Source: Leifsonia sp. Leaf264 (GTDB lineage: Bacteria > Actinomycetota > Actinomycetes > Actinomycetales > Microbacteriaceae). From it: DNA of 64,000 bases. The notes under the pieces were generated by a model. The model saw only the letters and a list, made by a program, of their open reading frames with translations, had not been told where the DNA came from and ran no database searches. The translations under genes and the position numbers were made by a program. This document shows positions 16,357 to 24,530 of this stretch, in pieces (position 1 is the stretch's first letter; each line of letters starts with the position of its first letter). The stretch spans positions 63,256 to 127,255 of the forward strand of contig NZ_LMMR01000001.1 in NCBI RefSeq assembly GCF_001422325.1, in the 5' to 3' direction.

Positions 16357-17694
16357 TCAGAGGATCTCGAGATTGGTGCGCAGCTCGTAGGGGGTGACCT
16401 GCGTGCGGTAGTCCGCCCACTCCTCGCGCTTGTTACGGAGAACGTAGTTGAACACCTGCTCGCCCAGCGTCTCGGCGACGAGCTCGGAGTCCTCCATGAG
16501 CGACACCGCGTGGTCGAGGCTGGCGGGCAGCGCGTTGTAGCCCAGCGCCCGTCGCTCGGTGTCGGAGAGTCCCCAGACGTTGTCCTCGGCCTCCGGCGGG
16601 AGCTCGTAGCCCTCTTCGATGCCCTTGAGCCCGGCTGCGAGGATGAGCGAGTAGGCGAGGTAGGGGTTCGCCGCCGAGTCGATGGCGCGGTACTCCACGC
16701 GTGCACTCTGGCCCTTGTTGGGCTTGTAGAGCGGAACGCGGATGAGCGCCGACCTGTTGTTGTGCCCCCAGCACACGAAGCTCGGGGCCTCTCCCCCGCC
16801 CCACAGGCGCTTGTACGAGTTCACGAACTGGTTGGTGACGGCGGTGATCTCCGGCGCGTGGCGCAGGAGGCCCGCGATGAAGTGCCGGCCGGTCTTGGAG
16901 AGCTGGTACTGCGCACCGGCTTCGTAGAAGGCGTTGGCGTCGCCCTCGAACAGCGACATGTGGGTGTGCATGCCGGATCCGGGCTTGTCGGAGAACGGCT
17001 TCGGCATGAAGGTCGCGTAGACGCCCTGCTCGATCGCCACCTCCTTGATGACAGTGCGGAAGGTCATGACGTTGTCGGCGGTGGTGAGGGCGTCCGCGTA
17101 GCGCAGGTCGATCTCGTTCTGCCCGGGGCCGGCTTCGTGGTGGCTGAACTCGACCGAGATGCCCAGGTCTTCGAGCATGCGCACCGAGCGACGACGGAAG
17201 TCGTGCGCCGTGCCGCCGGGAACGTTGTCGAAGTAGCCGGCGCTGTCGACGGGCTCCGGGCCGTTCTCGCCGTACTTCGACGACTTGAGCAGGTAGAACT
17301 CGATCTCGGGGTGCGTGTAGAAGGTGAAACCGCGGTCGGCCGCCTTCGCGAGGGTGCGCTTCAGGACGTTGCGCGGATCGGCGACAGCGGGCAGTCCGTC
17401 GGGCGTCGTGATGTCGCAGAACATGCGGGCGGTCGGATCGACGTCACCCCGCCACGGCAGGATCTGGAACGTCGTGGGGTCCGGATGCGCCAGCAGGTCC
17501 GACTCGAAGGTGCGGGTGAGGCCCTCGATCGCCGAGCCGTCGAACCCGAGGCCCTCGGCGAAGGCTCCCTCGACCTCGGCTGGTGCGATGGCGACCGACT
17601 TGAGGGTGCCGACGACATCGGTGAACCACAAGCGGATGAACTTGACTCCCCGCTCCTCGATAGTGCGAAGAACGAAGTCGCGCTGCTTATCCAT
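16357..17694 (-). CDS. glnA2: Glutamine synthetase type I, GlnA2 paralogue
   Basis: Second type I glutamine synthetase-like enzyme, 445 residues. Motifs: GFDGSAIEGL, the HPEIEFYLL metal site, EFSHHEAGPGQNEIDLRYAD, FMPKPFSDKPGSGMHTHMS and the NNRSALIRVP nucleotide site. It is shorter than GlnA and lacks the [11 protein letters not shown] adenylylation loop (the equivalent region reads GYELPPEAEDNVWGLSD), so it is I-alpha-like and not an obvious GlnE target. In Mycobacterium and Streptomyces GlnA2-type proteins are dispensable; in Streptomyces one acts as a gamma-glutamylpolyamine synthetase, in mycobacteria it retains GS activity. Upstream of glnE in the same operon; divergent from panB across 70 bases. 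Confidence 0.93.
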   Translation of the reverse strand: MDKQRDFVLRTIEERGVKFIRLWFTDVVGTLKSVAIAPAEVEGAFAEGLGFDGSAIEGLTRTFESDLLAHPDPTTFQILPWRGDVDPTARMFCDITTPDGLPAVADPRNVLKRTLAKAADRGFTFYTHPEIEFYLLKSSKYGENGPEPVDSAGYFDNVPGGTAHDFRRRSVRMLEDLGISVEFSHHEAGPGQNEIDLRYADALTTADNVMTFRTVIKEVAIEQGVYATFMPKPFSDKPGSGMHTHMSLFEGDANAFYEAGAQYQLSKTGRHFIAGLLRHAPEITAVTNQFVNSYKRLWGGGEAPSFVCWGHNNRSALIRVPLYKPNKGQSARVEYRAIDSAANPYLAYSLILAAGLKGIEEGYELPPEAEDNVWGLSDTERRALGYNALPASLDHAVSLMEDSELVAETLGEQVFNYVLRNKREEWADYRTQVTPYELRTNLEIL

Positions 17695-17764
17695 CCGTGC
17701 CCTTTCCTAGACGTCCTCAGACTATCGACCAACGGTGCGACTTGACGTCGTTAGACTCGATGAC

Positions 17765-18619
17765 ATGCCAGAGCAGCCTTCCGAGGAGACCAATCCCTAC
17801 GGCGGCGGAACGACCTCGGGTCCGCGGCGCGTCCGCACGAGGCACTTCCAGAACGCCAAGGCGAACGGCATCCCGATCACGGGATTGACGAGTTACGACC
17901 AGCTCACCGCCCGCATCTTCGACCAGGCCGGGATCGACTTCCTGCTGGTCGGCGACAGTGCCGGCAACAACGTGTTCGGCTACGACACCACTCTTCCGGT
18001 GACTGTCGACGAGCTGATCCCGTTGACCCGGGCCGTGGCGCATGCCGCGTCGCGCGCGCTCGTGGTGGCCGACATGCCGTTCGGTTCCTATGAGACCGGT
18101 CCCGACGAGGCCCTGCACACAGCGGTGCGCTTCATGAAGGAGACCGGCGCCCACGCCGTCAAGCTCGAGGGCGGCGTGCGCAGCTACAAGCAGATCCGCC
18201 GCATCGTCGGAGCCGGCATCCCGGTGATGGCGCACATCGGATTCACCCCGCAGAGCGAGCACGGGCTGGGCGGGCACATCATCCAGGGACGCGGCAGCGG
18301 CGCGAAGCAGTTGCTCGAGGACGCCCACGCCGTGCAGGATGCCGGTGCGTTCGCGGTCGTGCTCGAGATGGTGCCGTCGGCTATAGCGGCGAAGGTCACC
18401 GAGCAGCTGTCCATCCCGACGATCGGCGTCGGAGCCGGCCCTGACGTCGACGGCCAGTTGCTGGTCTGGACCGACTTCGCCGGGATGAGCGACGGCCGTG
18501 TGCCCAAGTTCGTCAGGCAGTACGCCGACGTGCGCACAGTGCTCTTCGACGCCGTCACGCAGTACCGCGCCGATGTCGAGTCCGGCGTGTACCCGGCGCC
18601 GGAGCACAGCTACGACTGA
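17765..18619 (+). CDS. panB: 3-methyl-2-oxobutanoate hydroxymethyltransferase
   Basis: First committed enzyme of pantothenate (CoA precursor) synthesis; it transfers a hydroxymethyl group from methylene-tetrahydrofolate to 2-oxoisovalerate to give ketopantoate. The (beta/alpha)8 protein of 284 residues shows the family motifs ITGLTSYDQLTARIFDQAG, LLVGDSAGNNVFG (Mg-binding Asp), VVADMPFGSY, AVKLEGG, HIGFTPQS and VLEMVPS with the catalytic Glu region, and IGVGAGPDVDGQLLVW. I place the start at the ATG at 17765 (MPEQPSEE); an ATG 30 bases upstream is possible but would leave less room for the shared promoter with glnA2. It stands alone; the neighbouring genes are not pantothenate genes. Confidence 0.95.
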   Translation: MPEQPSEETNPYGGGTTSGPRRVRTRHFQNAKANGIPITGLTSYDQLTARIFDQAGIDFLLVGDSAGNNVFGYDTTLPVTVDELIPLTRAVAHAASRALVVADMPFGSYETGPDEALHTAVRFMKETGAHAVKLEGGVRSYKQIRRIVGAGIPVMAHIGFTPQSEHGLGGHIIQGRGSGAKQLLEDAHAVQDAGAFAVVLEMVPSAIAAKVTEQLSIPTIGVGAGPDVDGQLLVWTDFAGMSDGRVPKFVRQYADVRTVLFDAVTQYRADVESGVYPAPEHSYD

Positions 18620-18685
18620 CGCGCTCGCGGGCGGTGATCTCGACACGCGGCCGACTCCGTCGGGCCCGATCAGCGGGGTGAGCGC

Positions 18686-18874
18686 CTAGCGGTTCTCCGC
18701 CGCGTCGTCCTCGGCCCACTTCGCGCTGTTCTCGCGCAGCTTCTCGAGAGCATGCTCGGCCTCGGCGTGGGTGTCGAACGGGCCGACGCGATCAGACGAC
18801 GCCGACTCGAATCCGTGCTCGACGGCGCCGGTCTTCATGTTGTACCAGTACTTGTGCTCGAGGTCTGAGGCCAT
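18686..18874 (-). CDS. Small SPOR-like hypothetical protein
   Basis: Short acidic soluble protein of 62 residues: an N-terminal KYWYNMKTGAVEHGF segment, then SSDRVGPFDTHAEAEHALEKL and a charged helical tail. The order aromatic strand - VGPF - T/AEAExAL helix resembles half of a SPOR (peptidoglycan-binding) repeat; similar short proteins are common in actinobacteria and are often labelled SPOR domain-containing. There is no signal peptide, so binding to peptidoglycan is doubtful. It lies alone between panB and ppgK, divergent from ppgK with 40 bases between starts. Function unknown. Confidence 0.78.
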   Translation of the reverse strand: MASDLEHKYWYNMKTGAVEHGFESASSDRVGPFDTHAEAEHALEKLRENSAKWAEDDAAENR

Positions 18875-18914
18875 ACTGCGATCTTACGACCGGGCGTCCC
18901 GATAGTCTGCTGTC

Positions 18915-19673
18915 ATGGCAGCGCAGCACGCGATCGGCATCGACATCGGCGGTACGGGCATCAAGGGAGCCGTGGTCGACCTGTCGACGGGCGAACTCGT
19001 CACAGACCGCATCAAGCTCAGCACACCGAAGGGTGGCGAGCCCGCTGACATCGTCGCAACGACGAAGGAGCTCCTCGACAAGCTCGAGCAGCACGCCGAC
19101 GGCCTCTCGATCGGCGTGTGCTTCCCCGCCGTCGTGAAGAACGGCCGCACCATGTCGGCAGCGAACGTGTCGAAGGAGTGGATCGGCCTCGAAGCCGAGG
19201 CCCTCTTCGAGAAGGAGCTCGGCCGCGACATCCACTTCGTCAACGATGCTGATGCGGCCGGCTACGCCGAGGCGCGCTTCGGAGCCGCCAAGGACGTTCC
19301 GGGCGTCGTGCTGCTGACGACCCTCGGCACCGGCATCGGGTCCGCCCTGATCAACGACGGCGTCCTGGTGCCGAACACCGAACTCGGCCACCTCGAGCTC
19401 AACGGGCACGACGCAGAGTCGAAGGCCGCTTACTCCGCCATGGAGCGCGAGGACCTCGACTGGAAGCACTGGGCGAAGCGGCTGCAGAAGTACTACAGCC
19501 ACCTCGAGATGCTGTTCACCCCCGACCTGTTCGTGGTCGGCGGCGGGGTCTCGAAGAACTACGAGGACTTCTTCCCCTACCTCGACCTCAAGACGACGAT
19601 CGTGCCGGCCGTGCACCGCAACAACGCCGGCATCCTGGGCGCTGCGGCGCTCGCCGTCTCACTGGCGGAGTAG
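18915..19673 (+). CDS. ppgK: Polyphosphate glucokinase
   Basis: Phosphorylates glucose to glucose 6-phosphate using inorganic polyphosphate (and often ATP), typical of actinobacteria. The 252-residue protein belongs to the ROK/actin-fold family: phosphate-binding GIDIGGTGIKGAVVD at the N-terminus, catalytic-Asp region HFVNDADAAGYAEARFG, and LTTLGTGIGSALINDGVLV with NTELGHLELNG for sugar binding. The zinc-binding cysteine cluster found in many ROK kinases is absent, as expected for PpgK. ATG at 18915 starts a normal-length protein. It may help use sugar imported without phosphotransfer; no sugar transporter adjoins it. Confidence 0.94.
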   Translation: MAAQHAIGIDIGGTGIKGAVVDLSTGELVTDRIKLSTPKGGEPADIVATTKELLDKLEQHADGLSIGVCFPAVVKNGRTMSAANVSKEWIGLEAEALFEKELGRDIHFVNDADAAGYAEARFGAAKDVPGVVLLTTLGTGIGSALINDGVLVPNTELGHLELNGHDAESKAAYSAMEREDLDWKHWAKRLQKYYSHLEMLFTPDLFVVGGGVSKNYEDFFPYLDLKTTIVPAVHRNNAGILGAAALAVSLAE

Positions 19674-19687
19674 TTCGGTCGCTCGGA

Positions 19688-19738
19688 GTGAGGATCCCGT
19701 GAGTGTTCCCGCGCTCACCGTGAGGAAGCCGTGAGGAC
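19688..19738 (+). promoter_or_regulatory. Phased direct repeats upstream of the kdp operon (candidate KdpE operator)
   Basis: The word GTGAG(G/T) occurs four times: GTGAGGA at 19688, GTGAGTG at 19699, GTGAGGA at 19720 and GTGAGGA at 19731. Start-to-start distances are 11, 21 and 11 bases, i.e. on one face of the helix. OmpR/PhoB-family regulators such as KdpE bind tandem direct repeats with 11-base period, and the site lies about 100-150 bases before the first kdp reading frame. The repeats are seen; assignment to KdpE is inferred. Confidence 0.5.
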
Positions 19739-19838
19739 CGGCATCCGCTGCCCCTGACAAGGGTTCTATGAAGCAGGTGGCCACCGAGCCACTGCGCATG
19801 GCATTGCGTGCGCATCGACTTCATCGGAAGAGATCCTC

Positions 19839-19922
19839 GTGCTCGACATCGTCTTCATCGGGGGGATCGTCGCGCTCGCAGCGCTCGTGACCCTCATCGC
19901 TCGGGGGGTGGAGCGGCTGTGA
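19839..19922 (+). CDS. Membrane microprotein upstream of kdpF
   Basis: A 27-residue reading frame starting with GTG: VLDIVFIGGIVALAALVTL followed by IARGVERL. It is one hydrophobic helix ending in a short charged tail. A Shine-Dalgarno GGAAGAG lies 7 bases upstream, and the stop overlaps the kdpF GTG by four bases (GTGA, 19919-19922), a classical translational-coupling arrangement. Short one-helix proteins with a C-terminal GVE-L tail seem to precede kdpF in other actinobacteria, from memory and not checked. Likely an accessory of the KdpFABC pump or a coupling leader peptide; function not established. Confidence 0.65.
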   Translation: MLDIVFIGGIVALAALVTLIARGVERL

Positions 19923-20008
19923 TCGTCGTCGACATCGTCGCCGGGCTGCTCGCCGTCGCCGCTCTGGCCTACCTCGTGGTCGCCCTGCTGAAGCCGGAGC
20001 GCTTCTAG
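19919..20008 (+). CDS. kdpF: Potassium-transporting ATPase subunit KdpF
   Basis: Single-helix subunit of the high-affinity K+ pump KdpFABC, thought to stabilise the complex at the KdpA-KdpB interface. The 29-residue product (GTG start at 19919) reads VIVVDIVAGLLAVAALAYL then VVALLKPERF; the C-terminal ALLKPERF is the hallmark of KdpF. It is too short for ordinary gene callers and is easily missed. The stop codon TAG directly abuts the kdpA ATG (no gap), and its start overlaps the preceding microprotein, so translation of the four frames is likely coupled. Confidence 0.9.
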   Translation: MIVVDIVAGLLAVAALAYLVVALLKPERF

Positions 20009-21685
20009 ATGGCGCCGATCGTGCTGTTCCTCCTCCAGCTCGCCACTCTCGGCCTGCTGCTGGGTCTCGTGTACCGCCCCCTCGGCGACTACATGGCCCG
20101 CGTGTTCTCCTCACCGAAGGACCTCGCCGTCGAGCGCGGCCTGTACAGACTGATCGGGGTGAAGAGTGACTCCGACCAGGCCTGGCCCAGATACTTCCGC
20201 AGCGTCCTCGCCTTCTCGGTGGTCGGCATCGTGCTCGTCTATGCCGTGCAGCGCCTGCAGGAGTTCCTGCCCTACGCGCTCGGCCTGCCCGCCGTGCCCG
20301 AGACCCTCGCCTTCAACACCGCCATCTCCTTCGTCACCAACACGAACTGGCAGTCGTACTCCCCCGAGCTCACCGTCGGCTACACGGTGCAGCTGATCGG
20401 CCTCGCCGTGCAGAACTTCGTCTCGGCGGCCGTCGGCATCGCCGTGGCGGTGGCGCTCGTTCGCGGCTTCGTGCGCCGGTCCAGCTCCACCATCGGCAAC
20501 TTCTGGGTGGACCTGTTCCGCGGCACCATCCGCATCCTGCTTCCCTTCGCCGCGATCTTCGCCGTCGTGCTCATCATCGGCGGAGTGATCCAGAACGTCT
20601 CGGACTACACGGATGCCGCCACGCTGACCGGTGGCGCCCAGTCGATCCCCGGCGGCCCTGTCGCATCACAGGAGGCGATCAAGCTTCTCGGAACCAACGG
20701 CGGCGGCTTCTTCAACGTGAACTCGGCGCATCCGTTCGAGAATCCGACCGGATGGACCAACCTCGTCGAGATCTTCCTGATGCTCGTCATCCCGTTCTCG
20801 CTGCCCCGCACCTTCGGAACGATGGTCGGCGACAAGCGGCAGGGGTACGCGATCCTCGCGACGATGGCCGCGTTCTTCCTGGTGTCGGTGTCGGCCATGA
20901 CGGCATTCGAGCTCGCCGGGTCCGGCTCGGCGACGAGCCTCGCCGGTGGAGCGATGGAGGGCAAGGAGCAACGCTTCGGCATCGTCGGGTCGACCATCTT
21001 CGGCACGACGAGCACCCTCACCTCGACTGGTGCCGTCAACTCCATGCACGACTCGTACACCCCGCTCGGCGGCGGCATGGCGATGATCAACATGATGCTC
21101 GGCGAGGTCGCGCCCGGTGGCGTCGGTGCCGGCCTCTACGGTCTGCTGGTCGTGGCGATCATCGCGGTGTTCCTGGCCGGCCTCATGGTCGGTCGCACGC
21201 CGGAGTACCTCGGCAAGAAGATCGGCACCCGCGAGATCAAGCTCGCGAGCCTGTACATCCTGATCACCCCGACGCTCGTGCTTCTCGGCACGGCGCTCAG
21301 CTTCGCCATCCCATCGGTGCGAGCGGATGTCGAGGGCACATCGATCTGGAATGCCGGGCTGCACGGCTACTCGGAGGTGCTCTACGCCTTCACCTCGGCC
21401 GCCAACAACAACGGTTCCGCGTTCGCCGGTCTCACGGCGAACACGCCCTGGTTCAACACGGCGCTCGCCGTGGCGATGTTCCTCGGGCGCTTCCTGCCGA
21501 TCCTGTTCGTGCTCGCACTCGCCGGCTCGCTCGCCGCCCAGGACAAGGTCCCGGTGACGAGCGGGACCCTGCCGACGCACAAGCCGCTGTTCGTCGGCCT
21601 CCTCTTCGGCACGGTCCTGATCGTGTCGGCACTCACCTACTTCCCCGTTCTCGCGCTGGGTCCCCTGGCTGAAGGGCTGAACTGA
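20009..21685 (+). CDS. kdpA: Potassium-transporting ATPase subunit KdpA
   Basis: K+-binding and translocating channel-like subunit of the Kdp P-type ATPase, 558 residues with about ten membrane helices. It belongs to the superfamily of K+ transporters with four pore-loop repeats; selectivity-filter segments are visible as [45 protein letters not shown] and [13 protein letters not shown]. In KdpFABC this subunit takes K+ from outside and passes it through a tunnel to KdpB. It directly follows kdpF and is followed after two bases by kdpB. Length and motifs are normal. Confidence 0.97.
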   Translation: MAPIVLFLLQLATLGLLLGLVYRPLGDYMARVFSSPKDLAVERGLYRLIGVKSDSDQAWPRYFRSVLAFSVVGIVLVYAVQRLQEFLPYALGLPAVPETLAFNTAISFVTNTNWQSYSPELTVGYTVQLIGLAVQNFVSAAVGIAVAVALVRGFVRRSSSTIGNFWVDLFRGTIRILLPFAAIFAVVLIIGGVIQNVSDYTDAATLTGGAQSIPGGPVASQEAIKLLGTNGGGFFNVNSAHPFENPTGWTNLVEIFLMLVIPFSLPRTFGTMVGDKRQGYAILATMAAFFLVSVSAMTAFELAGSGSATSLAGGAMEGKEQRFGIVGSTIFGTTSTLTSTGAVNSMHDSYTPLGGGMAMINMMLGEVAPGGVGAGLYGLLVVAIIAVFLAGLMVGRTPEYLGKKIGTREIKLASLYILITPTLVLLGTALSFAIPSVRADVEGTSIWNAGLHGYSEVLYAFTSAANNNGSAFAGLTANTPWFNTALAVAMFLGRFLPILFVLALAGSLAAQDKVPVTSGTLPTHKPLFVGLLFGTVLIVSALTYFPVLALGPLAEGLN

Positions 21686-21687
21686 TC

Positions 21688-23892
21688 ATGTCCACCATCA
21701 CCGAACCGAACCCGGGGCCGATGCCCGCCCCCGCTCCGTCGCATCCGTCGACCTCGTCGAAGACCGCCGGCGGCGCGTTCTCGGCGCGACAGCTCGTCAT
21801 CGCCTTCCCCGGCGCCCTGCGCAAGCTCGACCCGCGCTCGATGTGGCGCAATCCCGTCATGTTCATCGTGGAGGTGGGCGCCGCCCTCACCACGGTGCTC
21901 GCAATCGTCGAGCCCTTCATCGCAGGCTCCCGGCAGTCGGGCGGCACCGAGATGGCACCGTCGTTCACCATCGCGATCGCCATCTGGCTCTGGCTCACCG
22001 TCGTCTTCGCCAACCTGGCGGAGTCGGTGGCCGAGGGCCGCGGCAAGGCGCAGGCGCAGAGCCTGCGGGCCACGCGCACCACCACCGTCGCGCAGAGGGT
22101 CATCGCCTACGACGCCGTGACCGACGCCGCCGCCGAAGGGGCGCTCGTCGAACCCACGGCATCCGCCGATCTGCATCTCGGTGACACCGTCGTGGTCATC
22201 GCCGGTGAACTGATCCCGGGCGACGGCGACATCGTCTGGGGCATAGCCTCGGTCGACGAGTCGGCCATCACCGGCGAGTCGGCGCCGGTCGTCCGCGAGT
22301 CGGGCGGCGACCGCAGTGCCGTCACCGGCGGAACGCGGGTTCTCTCCGACCGCATCGTCGTGCGCATCACCTCGAAGCCCGGCGAGACCTTCGTCGACCG
22401 GATGATCCGACTGGTCGAGGGCGCCTCACGGCAGAAGACGCCGAACGAGATCGCCCTGAACATCCTGCTGGCGACGCTCTCGATAGTCTTCCTCGTGGTC
22501 GTGCTCACGATCGGCCCCATCGCGGGATACTCGGATGCCGCCCCCAGCGTGCCCGTTCTCGTCGCTCTGCTGGTCTGCCTCATCCCGACCACGATCGGCG
22601 CGCTGCTCTCGGCCATCGGCATCGCCGGCATGGACCGCCTGGTGCAGCACAACGTGCTGGCCATGTCCGGCCGTGCCGTCGAGGCCGCCGGCGACGTCAC
22701 GACGCTGCTGCTCGACAAGACCGGCACGATCACCTACGGCAACCGTCAGGCGTCGGAGTTCCTGCCCGTGTCGGGAGTCGCCGCCGCCGAGCTGGCTCGC
22801 GCCGCGAGGGAGTCGTCGCTGAGCGACCCGACACCTGAAGGGCGGTCGGTCGTCGACCTGGCCGACCGCCTCTCTTCGGATGCCGGTTCCGCGTCGGGCG
22901 TGGCGTCCGTCGCCGCCGACGCCCCGGCGGGCGAGGTCGTGCCGTTCACCGCGCAGACACGGATGAGCGGGGTCGACTACGCCGACGGCTACCAGGTGCG
23001 CAAGGGCGCGGCGTCGATGGCCATCGAGTGGGTGCGCTCCGCCGGGCCCGTGGCATCCGGAACCGTCGCAGAACTCGACCGCATCGTGACGCAGGTCTCG
23101 GAGTCGGGCGGAACGCCCCTCGTCGTCGCCACCCGGGGCATCGACGGCACAGCGCACATCCTGGGCGTGATCCACCTGAAGGACGTCGTGAAGGCCGGGC
23201 TGGTCGAGCGCTTCGCCGATCTGCGTCGCATGGGCATCCGCACGGTGATGATCACCGGCGACAACCCGCTGACCGCGAAGGCCATAGCCGCGGAGGCCGG
23301 CGTCGACGACTATCTCGCCGAGGCCACGCCCGAGGACAAGATGGCACTCATCAGGCGCGAGCAGGAGGGCGGCAACCTCGTCGCCATGACCGGCGACGGC
23401 ACGAACGACGCCCCGGCGCTCGCGCAGGCCGATGTCGGCGTTGCGATGAACACGGGCACCTCGGCCGCGAAGGAGGCCGGCAACATGGTCGACCTCGACT
23501 CCGACCCGACGAAGCTCATCGACATCGTGCGCATCGGCAAGCAGCTGCTCATCACTCGCGGTTCGCTCACCACCTTCTCGATCGCGAACGACGTGGCGAA
23601 GTACTTCGCCATCATCCCGGCGATGTTCGCCGGGGCCTTCCCAGGGCTCGCGGCGCTCAACCTCATGCAGCTGCACTCCCCGGGCTCGGCCATCCTCTCC
23701 GCTGTGATCTTCAACGCGATCATCATCGTGATCCTCATCCCGCTCGCCCTGCGCGGCGTGCGCTACCGGGCGGCATCCGCCTCGGGGATCCTCGGTCGCA
23801 ACCTGCTGATCTACGGACTCGGCGGCGTGATCGCACCCTTCATCGGCATCAAGCTCATCGACCTCGTCGTGAGCCTCCTGCCCGGCTTCTGA
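21688..23892 (+). CDS. kdpB: Potassium-transporting ATPase ATP-binding subunit KdpB
   Basis: Catalytic P-type ATPase subunit (734 residues) that hydrolyses ATP and drives K+ uptake. After a Pro-rich N-terminus come the first helices, the actuator domain with [13 protein letters not shown], the phosphorylation motif [10 protein letters not shown] with Asp343 as the phosphorylated residue, a nucleotide-binding domain ([11 protein letters not shown]), the hinge [20 protein letters not shown] and [18 protein letters not shown]. The TGES serine, the site at which KdpB is inhibited by phosphorylation in E. coli, is present. Start ATG at 21688 lies two bases after kdpA; kdpC follows after 20 bases. 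Confidence 0.97.
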   Translation: MSTITEPNPGPMPAPAPSHPSTSSKTAGGAFSARQLVIAFPGALRKLDPRSMWRNPVMFIVEVGAALTTVLAIVEPFIAGSRQSGGTEMAPSFTIAIAIWLWLTVVFANLAESVAEGRGKAQAQSLRATRTTTVAQRVIAYDAVTDAAAEGALVEPTASADLHLGDTVVVIAGELIPGDGDIVWGIASVDESAITGESAPVVRESGGDRSAVTGGTRVLSDRIVVRITSKPGETFVDRMIRLVEGASRQKTPNEIALNILLATLSIVFLVVVLTIGPIAGYSDAAPSVPVLVALLVCLIPTTIGALLSAIGIAGMDRLVQHNVLAMSGRAVEAAGDVTTLLLDKTGTITYGNRQASEFLPVSGVAAAELARAARESSLSDPTPEGRSVVDLADRLSSDAGSASGVASVAADAPAGEVVPFTAQTRMSGVDYADGYQVRKGAASMAIEWVRSAGPVASGTVAELDRIVTQVSESGGTPLVVATRGIDGTAHILGVIHLKDVVKAGLVERFADLRRMGIRTVMITGDNPLTAKAIAAEAGVDDYLAEATPEDKMALIRREQEGGNLVAMTGDGTNDAPALAQADVGVAMNTGTSAAKEAGNMVDLDSDPTKLIDIVRIGKQLLITRGSLTTFSIANDVAKYFAIIPAMFAGAFPGLAALNLMQLHSPGSAILSAVIFNAIIIVILIPLALRGVRYRAASASGILGRNLLIYGLGGVIAPFIGIKLIDLVVSLLPGF

Positions 23893-23912
23893 ATCTCAAA
23901 GGACCTCATCTC

Positions 23913-24530
23913 ATGTCTCCCCTCCGCGGAACCTCCCGCCAGTACTGGGTCGCGATCCGCGCGATGCTGGTGCTCACGCTCCTACTCGGAGTGCTCTACC
24001 CCCTCGTCATCACGGTCATCGGGCAGCTGGCGGCTCCGGCCCAGGCGAACGGCTCGCTCGTGCGCGTCGATGGTCGCGTCGTCGGCTCGAGCCTCATCGG
24101 ACAGGACTACACGGATGCCGACGGCAACGCCCTGCCCGAGTGGTTCCAGTCCCGCCCGTCGGCGGCCGGAGACGGCTGGGATGCTGCGGCCTCGAGCGGC
24201 AGCAACCTCGGCCCGAACAACGACGACCTCGTCGCTGCGATCGGCGATCGTCAAGCGGCGATCGAGAAGGCCGACGGTGTGAGCGTCGACGCCATTCCGG
24301 CCGACGCCGTGACAGCATCCGGGTCCGGACTGGACCCCCACATCAGTCCCGCCTACGCCCGTCTGCAGGAGCAGCGCGTGGCGGATGCCCGGGGGCTGCC
24401 GGTCGCCGAGGTGTCGAAGCTGGTCGAGTCTATGATTCAGGGACGCGACCTCGGCTACCTGGGCGAACCGACGGTGAACGTGCTGCAGTTGAACATCGCC
24501 TTGGCAGAGATGGATTCGGGTAACCAGTGA
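23913..24530 (+). CDS. kdpC: Potassium-transporting ATPase subunit KdpC
   Basis: Periplasm-facing assembly subunit of the Kdp pump, 205 residues: basic N-terminus, one membrane helix (about 12-36) with VLTLLLGVLYPLVITVIGQ, then an extracytoplasmic domain with the conserved GSSLIGQDYTD, WFQSRPSAAG.GWDAAASSGSNL.GPNN, DAVTASGSGLDPHISPAYA and QEQRVADARG. I chose the ATG at 23913 (MSPLRGTS), after AAAGGA; longer readings are shadows of kdpB. The stop overlaps the kdpD start by four bases. Confidence 0.95.
   Translation: MSPLRGTSRQYWVAIRAMLVLTLLLGVLYPLVITVIGQLAAPAQANGSLVRVDGRVVGSSLIGQDYTDADGNALPEWFQSRPSAAGDGWDAAASSGSNLGPNNDDLVAAIGDRQAAIEKADGVSVDAIPADAVTASGSGLDPHISPAYARLQEQRVADARGLPVAEVSKLVESMIQGRDLGYLGEPTVNVLQLNIALAEMDSGNQ

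Noticed and set aside
19674-19838. Cyclic-di-AMP (ydaO-type) riboswitch before kdp
   Set aside because: The 165-base leader is short and I see no conserved ydaO core; only phased repeats are evident.
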